Positions 17,104-27,130 of a stretch of DNA of 37,881 nucleotides are shown piece after piece. The notes under the pieces were generated by a model. It saw nothing but the letters and a program-made list of their open reading frames with translations, was not told the DNA's origin and ran no database searches. Each line of letters starts with the position of its first letter. Position 1 is the first letter of the stretch. The DNA comes from Fervidifonticultor_A octavus_A (GTDB lineage Bacteria; Sysuimicrobiota; Sysuimicrobiia; Sysuimicrobiales; Humicultoraceae), in NCBI GenBank assembly GCA_031459655.1, contig JAVKID010000013.1:1-37881 (forward strand). Reading direction: 5' to 3'. The translations under genes and the position numbers were made by a program.

Positions 17104-17850
17104 TCACGTCGTCCGCCGGCCCGCCGCGGCAACCAGCGCCCCAAACAGGCCGAGCCAGCGTCTGTCGCGACGGATCAGGGCTTCGGGATGGAACTGGACT
17201 CCCACCAGGAACGGAGCGCCGGACGCTTCGACGGCTTCGATCACGCCGTCGCCGGCCCAGGCGACGGGCGTCAACCCCACCCCGGGCGTGGCGACGGCCT
17301 GCAGGTGGTGCGAGTTGACGCCCATCTGCGTCTCGCCGACCGCACACTGCAGCCGGCTGCCCGCCGCGATCCGGATCTGGTGCGTCGTCTGCTGCGCGGG
17401 CTCTGCCTGCCGGTGCTCGAGCGCGCCCGGCCAATCGAGGGCCAGATTCGGCACCAGGGTCCCGCCCAGGGCCTCGTTGAGCACCTGCATGCCCCGGCAG
17501 ATCCCCAGCACCGGCAGGCCGCGCTCGCACGCCTCCACGACCAGCGCGCGGTCGAACCGGTAACGGACCGGATCCGTCTCCCGAAGCGTCGGCCTGGGAT
17601 GCTGTACGAGATAGCCCGGAGGCAGACGTCGGCCTCCGGTCAGCAGGAGCGCATCCAGCCGACGGGCGAGTGTCCGTGCCTTGGACCCCCTGCCGTCTGC
17701 GGGCAGGAGCACCGGGATGCCGCCCGCCCGGGTCACCGCCGCGGCGTAGAGGGCGTCACTGCCAACGCCCGCGCCGACGCGCCGCGCGGCGGTCGGCACG
17801 GCGATCCCCACCACCGGACGCGCGGCGACCCTCGGCGTGCGCGGGCTCAT
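17104..17850 (-). CDS. Class I glutamine-amidotransferase-like hydrolase (peptidase C26, PuuD-like)
   Basis: 248 residues, the size of gamma-glutamyl-gamma-aminobutyrate hydrolases. The nucleophile elbow LPVLGICRGMQVLNEALGG contains Cys118, and the C-terminal FLVGVQFHPEAL supplies the His-Glu of the triad. VNSHHLQAV is also typical. The usual GGGDVDP segment is altered (LLTGGRRLPPGYL). Such enzymes cleave gamma-glutamyl amide bonds in polyamine or amino acid catabolism. The start overlaps the upstream permease stop by four bases (ATGA), and the AtuA gene follows ten bases after the stop, so it acts in the same pathway as the transporter, probably processing the imported compound; the substrate is unknown. 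Confidence 0.85.
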   Translation of the reverse strand: MSPRTPRVAARPVVGIAVPTAARRVGAGVGSDALYAAAVTRAGGIPVLLPADGRGSKARTLARRLDALLLTGGRRLPPGYLVQHPRPTLRETDPVRYRFDRALVVEACERGLPVLGICRGMQVLNEALGGTLVPNLALDWPGALEHRQAEPAQQTTHQIRIAAGSRLQCAVGETQMGVNSHHLQAVATPGVGLTPVAWAGDGVIEAVEASGAPFLVGVQFHPEALIRRDRRWLGLFGALVAAAGRRTT

Positions 17851-18743
17851 TCCGACTGCAGCCGCGGGTCCAGGACATCCCGCAGCCCCTCCCCGATCAG
17901 GTTCACCGCCAGGACCAGGAACACGATCGCCAGTCCCGGGAAGGTGGACACCCACCACGCGGTCAGCATGACCTCGCGGCCGTCGGCCACCATCGAGCCC
18001 CAGGCCGGCAGGCGCGGGGGCAGGCCCATGCCCAGAAACGACAGCGACGCCTCCAGCACGATGAAGTGGCCCATGCGCAGCGTGCCGAGCACCAGGCTGG
18101 TGTGGATCATGTTGGGAAGGATGTGCCGGCCCAGGATGCGCGCACCTGAGGCCCCCAGGGCCCGCGCCGCGCCCACGTACTCGCGTGAGCTCTGGCTGAG
18201 CGTGTCCCCCCGCGCCACGCGGAAGAACTCCACCCATCCCTTGAAGGCCAGCGCCATGACCAGGTTCCAGAACCCGGGCCCCAGCGCGGCCATCACACCG
18301 ATGGCGAAGATCAGATGTGGAAAGGCCATCAGCAGTTCGGCGAAGCGTGAGAGCGCTGCGTCTGTCGCACCGCGGAAGAACCCGGCGGCCAGTCCCAGGA
18401 TCAGCCCGGGGACAAGCGACAGCACCGTGGCCGCCAGGCCGACCAGCAGCGAGACGCGGCCGCCGTAGATGATGCGCGACCAGATGTCGCGTCCCAGACC
18501 GTCGGTGCCCAGCCAGTGGCCCGCGGCCCCGCCGGCCAGCCACGAGGGCGGCGCCAGACGACCCTCCAGCCGTGAGGCGCCCGGGTCAAACGGCGCCGCC
18601 AGTGGCGCCAGCACCGCCAGGCCGGCCATCACGGCGACGACGACGGCGCCGACCACCGCGGACGGATGGCGCGCCAGGCGAGCCACCGTGCCGACGCCGC
18701 GCCGGGTCCCCAGGGGAGGGATCGCGGCAGCTATCGTGGCCAC
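17847..18743 (-). CDS. Oligopeptide-type ABC transporter permease (DppC/OppC-like)
   Basis: 298 residues. The N-terminal extension with one helix precedes APFDPGASRLEGRLAPPS and HWLGTDGLGRDIWSRIIYGGRVSLLVG, the DppC/OppC signature. The EAA loop is EYVGAARALGASGARILGRHILPN. LEASLSFLGMGLPPRLPAWGSMVADGRE and a final helix complete the subunit. The GTG at 18743 with GGGGGA upstream is chosen because it precedes the first membrane helix and lies 11 bases after the DppB-like stop. No ATPase gene is in this operon, so a shared one elsewhere must power it. Confidence 0.92.
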   Translation of the reverse strand: MATIAAAIPPLGTRRGVGTVARLARHPSAVVGAVVVAVMAGLAVLAPLAAPFDPGASRLEGRLAPPSWLAGGAAGHWLGTDGLGRDIWSRIIYGGRVSLLVGLAATVLSLVPGLILGLAAGFFRGATDAALSRFAELLMAFPHLIFAIGVMAALGPGFWNLVMALAFKGWVEFFRVARGDTLSQSSREYVGAARALGASGARILGRHILPNMIHTSLVLGTLRMGHFIVLEASLSFLGMGLPPRLPAWGSMVADGREVMLTAWWVSTFPGLAIVFLVLAVNLIGEGLRDVLDPRLQSE

Positions 18744-18754
18744 GGCGCGTCCCC

Positions 18755-19765
18755 CTACAGCGCGATGCGCGGGTCCAGGTAGATGTAGCACAGGTCCACC
18801 GCCAAGTTGGCCAGCACGAAGGTCATCGCGTACAGCATGACCGCTCCCTGCACCACCGGGTAGTCGCGGTTGAAGATCGCCTCGACCACGAGACGGCCCA
18901 TCCCGGGCCACCCAAACACCGTCTCGACAATCATGTTGCCGCCCAGCAACACGCCGAGCTGCAGACCTACCACGGTCACCGTAGGAATGAGCGCGTTGCG
19001 CATCGCGTGCCGCCAGATCACGAGGCGGCCAGCCAGCCCCTTGGAGCGGGCGGTCGTCACGTACTGCTCGCGCAGCACCTCGAGCATGCTGGACCGCATG
19101 ACGCGGGCCACGATGGCCAGCAGGCCCGCGCCGAGCACGGCGGCCGGCAGGACCAGGTGGCGCAGCCCGTCGGCCAGCGCCGCCCAGTTGCGCGCCAGCA
19201 CGCTATCCACCAGGACGAAGCCCGTGGTGGGCGCCAGCAAGACTTCGTGACTCAGGCGGCCGGAGGTGGGAAACCACCCCAGCTGCACGGCAAACACCAT
19301 GATCGCCACGATCCCCAGCCAGAAGGCCGGCATGGAGATGCCAAGGAAGGCCCCGCCCATCGCCAGGCGGTCGAGCCATGACCGCTGGTAGACGGCCGAG
19401 AGGACGCCGACCGGGATGGCCACTGCCAGCGCGATGAGGGTGGCGGCCAGCGCCAGCTCGACGGTCGCCGGCAGCGCCTCCACCAGCATGGCGAAAACCG
19501 GCCGGCGGCGCGCGAACGACATGCCGAGGTCGCCGCGCGCCGCCCCGGCGATGAAGCGCAGCAGTTGCTCGCCCAGCGGGCGGTCCAGGTAGAAATCCTG
19601 CCTGAGGCGGTTCAGGTCTTGCTGCGAGGCCGCCCCCGCCTGTCCCAGGATGATGTCCACCGGGTCGCCGGGCAGCATACGCATCACCACGAAGACGATC
19701 ACCGCCACCCCGAACATGATCGGGATCGTCGTCAGAACGCGGCGCGCCAGGACGACCGCCCGCAT
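18755..19765 (-). CDS. Oligopeptide-type ABC transporter permease (DppB/OppB-like)
   Basis: 336 residues with six helices. The N-terminal RRVLTTIPIMFGVAVIVFVVMRMLPGDP and LDRPLGEQLLRFI are the DppB signature. The EAA loop is EQYVTTARSKGLAGRLVIWRHAMRNALIPTVTVVGLQ, followed by ETVFGWPGMGRLVVEAIFNRDYPVVQG. It pairs with the next gene as the transmembrane heterodimer and follows the binding protein by three bases. The ATG at 19765 is the only plausible start. Confidence 0.94.
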   Translation of the reverse strand: MRAVVLARRVLTTIPIMFGVAVIVFVVMRMLPGDPVDIILGQAGAASQQDLNRLRQDFYLDRPLGEQLLRFIAGAARGDLGMSFARRRPVFAMLVEALPATVELALAATLIALAVAIPVGVLSAVYQRSWLDRLAMGGAFLGISMPAFWLGIVAIMVFAVQLGWFPTSGRLSHEVLLAPTTGFVLVDSVLARNWAALADGLRHLVLPAAVLGAGLLAIVARVMRSSMLEVLREQYVTTARSKGLAGRLVIWRHAMRNALIPTVTVVGLQLGVLLGGNMIVETVFGWPGMGRLVVEAIFNRDYPVVQGAVMLYAMTFVLANLAVDLCYIYLDPRIAL

Positions 19766-19768
19766 GGC

Positions 19769-21316
19769 CTACCGCACGGCGTACCCCGCTTCCCTCAGCA
19801 GTGCGCGCGCCCGGGCCACGTCGTAGGGATACGCCTGCTGGCGGGGGTTGTAGCCAAAGCCGCTTGGCAGAAACGCCGTGGACAGCCGCGTGGCGTAGCC
19901 GCGGTAGACCGCCCGGAGGATGGCCTCCCAGTTGACCGCGTAGTTCAGTGCCTGCCGGACCTTCACGTCGTTGAAGGGCGGCCTGGCGTTGTTCAACTCG
20001 ATGCCGAAGACACGGGTGCCCTGGGTCGCCCTGACCGCAGTCCGCGGATCGCGCTCCAGTTCGCCGATGAGGTCGACCGGTACGTCCTCGATGATATGCA
20101 CCTCGCCGGCCCTGAGCGCCGCCACGCGGGTGGCCGGTTCCGGCATCATGCGGAACACGACCCCTCGCAGCGACGCCGGGCCCACCGGCGGGAGCTCGGG
20201 CGCGCCACCGTAGTATGGCTCGAACCGTTCCAGGACGATCTGGGAATCCACGCGGCCCGCGAGGTACTTGAACGGGCCGGTTCCCACCGGCCGCTCGGCA
20301 AAGGCCCGGTCGCCGACCGCTTGGATGTAGCGTCTGGGGACGATCTGGAAGTGGACCAGCGCCTGCAGGAAGACCGGGAAGGGCCGCGCGAGGGTGAACC
20401 GGATGACGTTGTCGCCGACGCGTTCGACCCTGTCCAGGGGGCCCAGCAGGGCCCTGCGCGGGCTGCTCTGGCCGCCCACGGCACCCTCCTTGATGATCCG
20501 CTCGAAAGTGAACACGACGTCATCGGCGGTCATGGCATCGCCGTTGTGGAACACCACGCCGGGGCGGAGGGTAAACTCGTAGACCGTGGGCGAGGGCTGT
20601 CGCATCGCCGCCGCCAGCTCGAGGACCACTTTGTCCCGCGTGGTCCGGGTGACCAGCCCGTCGAAGATGTTGCGCAGGACGGTTTCAGTCTTGCGGTCAC
20701 GGAACATCGCCGGGTCGAACGTCACGATCGCATTGGTGTTCATTCCAACGGCGACGACACCGCCGCGCGCCAGCCGGACGTCGTGGAGGTTGATCCGGCT
20801 GTCCATGGCGGGCTCCCAGTTCTCCACCAGCGCGCTGGCGCCGTGGGTGTCCTGCCGGAAGTAGCCGAAGACCCACGGGGCCTCGCGGAACAGGATCTCC
20901 TGGACCCTGAAGTACGCGTCGCGGCGGCGTGCGTTGTCGATCCCGGTGGATCCGGCGACCAGGAGTTCGTCCACCTCTTTGTTGGTGTAGAAGGAGTAGT
21001 TGCCCCTGCCGCCCGTCGTGAATTTGGGTTCGGCCAGGTCATAGGGATCGAAGAACGCGCTGCCCCAGTCGGTCAGGTACGCCTGTCGCTCGCCTGCCTG
21101 GATGCGTGCGATCAGGCTGGTGCGCTCCCAGACGCGGACCTCGGTCTGGATGCCCAGCGCGCGCAGGTTGTCCGCGACGGCCTCGGCCTCGGGACGGCGG
21201 AACGCCTCGGTGTCGAGCGCGAACGCCAGAGTCCGCTCCTGGGCGCCGGCCGGCGCCCAGATCCCCAGGGCCAGGACCGCCACCGCCACTGCTGCCGTAA
21301 GACGCTGTCGGTGCAT
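19769..21316 (-). CDS. Circularly permuted family 5 solute-binding protein
   Basis: 515 residues from an ATG at 21316 with GGGGGAGG upstream, opening with a signal peptide (about 1-25, AGAQ). The mature protein is a periplasmic oligopeptide/nickel-type (SBP_bac_5) binding protein, but its order is rotated. Residues 27-183 (DTEAFRRPEAEAVADNLRAL, YLTDWGS, GNYSFYTNKEVDELL, REAPWVF) are the segment that normally ends the family. Residues 188-515 begin with the usual N-terminal strand (VGMNTNAIVTFDP), continue through TLRPGVVFHNGDAMTADDVVFTFER and GTGPFKYL, and end at DVARARALLREAGY. In normal members that last motif is directly followed by the piece now at the N-terminus. Length is that of one domain pair, so it is not a fusion. 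It feeds the two permeases behind it. Confidence 0.85.
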   Translation of the reverse strand: MHRQRLTAAVAVAVLALGIWAPAGAQERTLAFALDTEAFRRPEAEAVADNLRALGIQTEVRVWERTSLIARIQAGERQAYLTDWGSAFFDPYDLAEPKFTTGGRGNYSFYTNKEVDELLVAGSTGIDNARRRDAYFRVQEILFREAPWVFGYFRQDTHGASALVENWEPAMDSRINLHDVRLARGGVVAVGMNTNAIVTFDPAMFRDRKTETVLRNIFDGLVTRTTRDKVVLELAAAMRQPSPTVYEFTLRPGVVFHNGDAMTADDVVFTFERIIKEGAVGGQSSPRRALLGPLDRVERVGDNVIRFTLARPFPVFLQALVHFQIVPRRYIQAVGDRAFAERPVGTGPFKYLAGRVDSQIVLERFEPYYGGAPELPPVGPASLRGVVFRMMPEPATRVAALRAGEVHIIEDVPVDLIGELERDPRTAVRATQGTRVFGIELNNARPPFNDVKVRQALNYAVNWEAILRAVYRGYATRLSTAFLPSGFGYNPRQQAYPYDVARARALLREAGYAVR

Positions 21317-21380
21317 TGCGCCTCCCCCCTCCCCAGACGTGATGCCTGGTTCAACGCGCCTGAAATGCTCACACAAGCGC

Positions 21381-22139
21381 CTACAGTGAGTACGCGCGCC
21401 GGATCGTGAACCGGTACCGATCGCCGCGATAGTATGCCTGGTCATGGGTGATCGGAACCCCTGATGCCGTGAGCACGGTGCGAGCGCTGGCCACGATGGC
21501 CGCGCCCTCGGGGATCCCCAGGACCCGGGCAATCTCCTCGGGTGCCGGGGCCGCCTCATAGGTCTGCACCACCTGCGCTGGCTCAAGCCCGCACACACGC
21601 CTGACGTGCTCCAGTACCAGCCCGAAGGTCACACGCCCTTCGGCCTCGGCGGCGAGCAGGGCGCGGGCCGTGGGGTCGCCGGTCTCGACCGGCAGGTGGA
21701 TCCGGTAGAAGGCCAGCGGCGCGCCGTCGCCGAGGCTCAACATGTCCACCACAACCACCGGCTCCCCCGCCGGCAGCCCCAGGGCCTGTGAGGCCGGAGG
21801 CGGCGCGGGGACCGTGCGGATGCCGAGGAGCCGCGCCGACGGCCTGTATCCGGCCGCCGCGACGGCCTCGGAGAACCGGACCACCCGCGTCAGGTCTTGA
21901 TCAATCTTGGGGCTGGCCACGAAGGTCCCCCGCGCCGGCACACGGATCAACAGGCCCGATGCCACAAGGTCGCTCATGGTCTGGCGCACGGTGGTCCGGC
22001 TCACGCCGTACGTCGCGCAGATCTCCCGTTCGGAGGGGATGCGCTGTCCGGGACGGAACCGCCCGGACCGGATGCTGCGGACTAGGTCGGCCTCCAGTTG
22101 CTTGTAGAGCGGCTTAGCGGCCTCGCGGTGGAGTTTCAT
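21381..22139 (-). CDS. GntR-family regulator with UTRA sensor domain (HutC subfamily)
   Basis: 252 residues from an ATG at 22139 preceded by AGGAGGG. The N-terminal winged helix is KPLYKQLEADLVRSIRSGRFRPGQRIPSEREICATYGVSRTTVRQTMSDLVASGLLIRVPARGTFVASPK. The rest is a UTRA ligand domain (from RFSEAVAAAGYRPSARLLGI, with PVVVVDMLSLGDGAPLAFYRIHLP and ITHDQAYYRGDRYRF). HutC-type regulators bind TGGT...ACCA palindromes and are released by small ligands, often sugars or catabolic intermediates. It is the first gene of the transporter/AtuA operon and has such a palindrome just upstream, so it probably controls its own operon. Confidence 0.9.
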   Translation of the reverse strand: MKLHREAAKPLYKQLEADLVRSIRSGRFRPGQRIPSEREICATYGVSRTTVRQTMSDLVASGLLIRVPARGTFVASPKIDQDLTRVVRFSEAVAAAGYRPSARLLGIRTVPAPPPASQALGLPAGEPVVVVDMLSLGDGAPLAFYRIHLPVETGDPTARALLAAEAEGRVTFGLVLEHVRRVCGLEPAQVVQTYEAAPAPEEIARVLGIPEGAAIVASARTVLTASGVPITHDQAYYRGDRYRFTIRRAYSL

Positions 22140-22174
22140 CCGGCGGTGACCCTCCTGGGCGCTCGACCAACGTG

Positions 22175-22206
22175 TGGTACGGACTGGTAATGACCAGTAA
22201 TGACCA
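22175..22206. promoter_or_regulatory. Nested double operator for the GntR-family regulator
   Basis: TGGT (22175-22178), TGGT (22185-22188), ACCA (22193-22196) and ACCA (22203-22206) are mirror images about one centre (22190.5). The inner site ACTGGT-AATG-ACCAGT has six-base arms and resembles the HutC/DasR/NagR-type consensus ACTGGTCTAGACCAGT. The outer half sites are ten bases, one helical turn, further out. It lies between the S9 peptidase stop and the regulator start. Confidence 0.7.
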
Positions 22207-22248
22207 AAACTACTACCCGCCGCTCCAGACTCCTCCTGCAGGAGCCCC

Positions 22249-24249
22249 CTACCCATCCTCCGCCCTGAGGAACCGGTCGAACCACGCCGCCAGCCGACGG
22301 AGCCGTTCAATCCGCGGCCTGGGCCGGCCGCCGGATGCCATCGTATGGCTCTCGTCCTGGAAGCGCAGGAAGACGGCCTCCCTGCCCAACTTCCGCAGGG
22401 CCACGTAGAACTGCTCGGATTGCTCCACCGGGCAGCGGTGATCGGCTTCGTTGGCCGTGATGAGGACCGGCGTGGTGACCTGCGTGACGGACATCAGCGG
22501 GGAATGCGCCAGCAGCCGCTGCGGGTCATCCCAGGGACTGGCCCCCCACTCCACCTCGCCCCAGGTGGCCCCGATGTCGCTGGTCCCGTAGAAACTGTGG
22601 AGGTTGCTGACAGAGACCTCGCTGACCGCACACCGGAACCGCCCGGTGTGTCCGATGAGCCAGTTGGTCATGAAGCCTCCGTACGACCCGCCGGCTACGG
22701 CGACGCGGTCGGGGTCGATGAAACCCTGCGCGATGGCCGCATCGAGCCCCAGCAGGATGTCCTGGCTGTCATCCCCGCCCCAGTCGCCGATCACCGCCTG
22801 CGTGAACGCCTCCCCGTACCCCTGGCTGCCCCGCGGGTTCGTCTCCACGACCACGTATCCGCGGGAGACCAGCACCGCCGCATAGTGGCTGAAGGCGTGG
22901 CCGAAGGCCGCGTGCGGACCCCCGTGGATGCGCAGGACCGCCGGGTGCTTCCGGCGGGAGTCGAACGACGCCGGGGTGCGGATCCATCCCTCCATCGGCC
23001 ACCCGCCGACGCCCTCGAAGGTGAAACGCCGCAGGTGGGGGACCTCGAGCTGGGCCAGCAGGTCGTCGTTGAACGCCGTGAGACGACGCGGCCCGCCGAC
23101 CTCCGGCAGGAGCCACAGTTCATCCAGCGTGGTCGGGGTCAGGCGCTGGTAGACGACCTGCCCGGCTGACGCCGAGAGGTCGGCGATCACCTCCTCACCC
23201 TCGGTGAGCGCCGCGATCGTCCGGTCGGCGAGGGCGACCCGGTACAGGTGCGTGCTCCCGCGGTCGGTGGCGTAGAAGACGAGGCCGGCACCATCGGCGG
23301 TCCAGGCGATCGAGGGGGCCTGCGGGGTGATGCGCACATCGCTCCCCACGGCGTTGCCCACCGACCGGTCGAAGGCCGCGGTCAGGTTGGAGGCGTCGCC
23401 GCCGGCGCCGGGCACGACCCAGATGCCCATGTTGGTGGCGCTCTTGGCGTGGAAGTCGTGACCGGCGAAGGCGACCCACCGCCCGTCGGGGGACGGCACG
23501 GGCGACGTCGCCGGGCCTGCGTGCCGGGTGAGCCGCCGCAGGGCGCGCGTCTGGACATCCACCGCCCAGAGGTCGCGCACGAACGAGAAGTCGGCGTCAG
23601 GCGACCGGTTGGCCACGAAGACGATCTCGCGGCCCGAGGGCAGCCAGGCCGGGAACTCGTGGTCGAACTCCCCGTCGGTGAGCCGGACTGGCTCCCCACC
23701 ATCGACCGCGACGGTCCACACGTGCGCGTAGCCTTCCAGAAACCCCACGCCGTCGAACTTGTACTTGCCGCGGGTGATCTCTCGGACGATCACCTCGTCC
23801 TCTCTGTCCGCCGCCTCGGGCTCACGCCGGTCCGACGTCCCCCGCGTGACGAAGGCCAGGGTGCGCCCGTCCGGCGACCAGGCCGGTTGACCAACCCCGG
23901 CCGCGAAGAAGGTCACCTGCCGCGCCTCCCCGCCGTCGGAGGGGATGAGCCACAGCTGCATCGCCGCCCGACGGCGGCCCCGTCGCTTCCCGCCGCGGTT
24001 GGAGAGGAACGCGATCCACCGGCCGTCCGGCGCCCACACCGGCTGGGTGTCGCGGGCCTCGTCGGCGGTGAAGGGGACGGGCGGGCCGCCAGCGGTGGGA
24101 ACCACCCACAGCTGGCTGCGCCAGTCGTTCGCCTCGTGGTCCAGGCGGCCGAGGGCGCAGACCACGCGCCGGCCGTCCGGCGACAGAGCGGGCGCGTGGG
24201 GGAAGCGGACGCGCAGCAGGTCGTCGATCTCAACGGGACGGCGAGGCAT
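22249..24249 (-). CDS. S9-family serine peptidase (acylaminoacyl-peptidase-like), paralogue 1
   Basis: 666 residues from the ATG at 24249 with AGGAGGATCGG before it. The N-terminal roughly 400 residues form a beta-propeller with WSPDGR/APDGRW/PSPDGRWVAF repeats. The C-terminal alpha/beta-hydrolase domain has RIHGGPHAAFG (oxyanion region), TNPRGSQGYGEAF, the nucleophile GGSYGGFMTNW, the acid in ANEADHRCPVEQ and the His in FQDESH. It cleaves short peptides or removes N-acylated residues; no signal peptide is seen, so it is cytoplasmic. It lies 24 bases after the ABC ATPase gene and 109 bases before gntR on the same strand. Confidence 0.92.
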   Translation of the reverse strand: MPRRPVEIDDLLRVRFPHAPALSPDGRRVVCALGRLDHEANDWRSQLWVVPTAGGPPVPFTADEARDTQPVWAPDGRWIAFLSNRGGKRRGRRRAAMQLWLIPSDGGEARQVTFFAAGVGQPAWSPDGRTLAFVTRGTSDRREPEAADREDEVIVREITRGKYKFDGVGFLEGYAHVWTVAVDGGEPVRLTDGEFDHEFPAWLPSGREIVFVANRSPDADFSFVRDLWAVDVQTRALRRLTRHAGPATSPVPSPDGRWVAFAGHDFHAKSATNMGIWVVPGAGGDASNLTAAFDRSVGNAVGSDVRITPQAPSIAWTADGAGLVFYATDRGSTHLYRVALADRTIAALTEGEEVIADLSASAGQVVYQRLTPTTLDELWLLPEVGGPRRLTAFNDDLLAQLEVPHLRRFTFEGVGGWPMEGWIRTPASFDSRRKHPAVLRIHGGPHAAFGHAFSHYAAVLVSRGYVVVETNPRGSQGYGEAFTQAVIGDWGGDDSQDILLGLDAAIAQGFIDPDRVAVAGGSYGGFMTNWLIGHTGRFRCAVSEVSVSNLHSFYGTSDIGATWGEVEWGASPWDDPQRLLAHSPLMSVTQVTTPVLITANEADHRCPVEQSEQFYVALRKLGREAVFLRFQDESHTMASGGRPRPRIERLRRLAAWFDRFLRAEDG

Positions 24250-24273
24250 CCGATCCTCCTGCATCTGGGGATG

Positions 24274-25394
<1,121 letters not shown>

Positions 25395-25398
<4 letters not shown>

Positions 25399-27095
25399 AG
25401 GAACCTCCCCTGGACCGGACTGTAGCCGCCGCGGAGCAGCAGGCCGATGGTGCCGATGGCCGCCACAACGATGCCCAGCAGCACCAGGCTGTACGCCGCG
25501 GCCGCGTTGTACCGGCCCGAGCCCACCTCGCTGAGGATCTGCACGGTCATCAAGTTCCAGTTGGCCGAAACCAGGAAGACCGCGGCGCTGATGGCGGTCA
25601 TGGCGCGCACGAAGGCAAAGACCAGCGCCGAGAAGAAGGCCGGCCGGACCAGCGGCAGGGTCACCCGCCGGAAGGTCAGGGCGCTGGAGGCCCCGAGGTT
25701 CTGCGCCGCCTCCTCAATGGCGGGGTCGATCTGACGCAGCACCGCGATGCCGGCCTGGATGCCGACCGGCACGTACCGGAAGACGAAGCAGGCGACCAGG
25801 ATGGCCATGGTCCCGGTCAGCAGCAGCGGGCGCTGGTTGAAGGCCAGGATGTAGCCGATGCCGACCACCGTGCCCGGCAGCGCGAAGTTGAGCAGCGAGG
25901 TGAGTTCGAGCCCGCCCCGCCCGGGGAAGCGCCGGCGCACCACGAGGAACGCAATCGCCATCCCCAGCAGGCCCGAGATTGGCGTCGAGGTCACGGCAAT
26001 GGCGAGCGTGTCCTTGATCGTCTCCCACCCCACGCTCACCACGTAGCGCATCGCCTCCAGCGACGGCCGGTTGTCCACCCCCCACGTGCGCGCGAACGCG
26101 CCGACGACGATCACTGCGTAGAACATGATCACGACCGACGCGAACAGGACCGTCAGGCCGAACAGGAGCCACGTGGCCACCGCGCTCGTCGCCTTCAGCG
26201 ACGAGCGCCCGGGTTTCCCGGTGACGGTGGTGTAGCGCCGGCGTCCCACGACAAGCCGGTAGAGCAGGAAGGCCGCCACCGAGGGGAGCAGCAGCAGGAC
26301 CGAGAGCGCCGCGCCCGCCTGCAGGTTGAACATCCCGGTGATCTGGAGGTAGGCCTGCACCGAGAGCACCGGAAAGGCGCTTCCGGCCAGCAGCAGCGGG
26401 TTGCCGAAGTCCGCCAGCGACTCGATGAAGACCACCAGGAAGGCGCTGGTGATGCCCGGAATCGCCAGGGGCAGGGTCACCCGCCGGAAGACCGTCGCGC
26501 GCGCAGCACCCAGGTTGAGCGCCGCATCCTCCAGGGTGGGGTCGATCCCCTCCAGCACGCCCCGCAGCACGAGGTAGGCCACCGGCGCAAACGTCATGAC
26601 CTGCGCCAGCAGCAACCCTTTGAAGCCGTAGATGTGGAAGTCTCGCAGCCCCAGCAGGCCCGCCGTGATGATGCCGCCTCGGCCAAACAGCAGGATGATG
26701 GCGATCGACGACACGAACGGCGGCGACACGATCGGCAGGATGGCCAGCAGGTGGAGCAGCCGCCGCAGGGGGACCGCCGTCCGCACCAGCGTGTAGGCGT
26801 AGGCGAACCCGACCGCCACGCTGGCCGCCGCCGTCAGGACACCCACGAGCAGGCTGTTGGCGACGGCGCGCTGGACGTACCAGGAACCGAGTTGCACGCG
26901 GTAGGCGTCGAGCGAGAAGGGTCCGCCCGGCGTGAGGCTGACGATCAGGACGCGGACGAGCGGCCAGACGATGAAGATGAGGAGGGCGACCCAGATCAGC
27001 ACCGCCGCCAGCAGCACCACGGGGTCCGCCAGCAGCCGGCGCCACTCCTGGCTCCTCCGGGGAGGGCCGGCGGTCAGCGTGCCCGCCTCAGCCAT
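25395..27095 (-). CDS. ABC importer permease, two fused permease domains (FbpB type)
   Basis: 566 residues with about 12 helices made of two binding-protein-dependent permease domains. The first EAA loop is ...DAALNLGAARATVFRRVTLPLAIPG, the second EEAAQNLGASSALTFRRVTLPLVRPA. The fused form is usual for ferric-iron (FbpB/AfuB) and phosphonate importers. The frame stays open far upstream in GC-rich sequence, but the ATG at 27095 precedes the cytoplasmic N-terminus and first helix (VVLLAAVLIWVALLIFIVWPL). Its ribosome site is weak. It follows the binding protein by 35 bases. Confidence 0.88.
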
Positions 27096-27130
27096 GGGCG
27101 CGTCGTGGAGGCGTCCTGACGGCCGTACCC

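Noticed and set aside
19769..21316. Binding protein as a fusion of a fragment plus a whole domain
   Set aside because: No segment is duplicated, total length is that of one normal protein, and the C-terminus stops exactly where the N-terminal block should begin.
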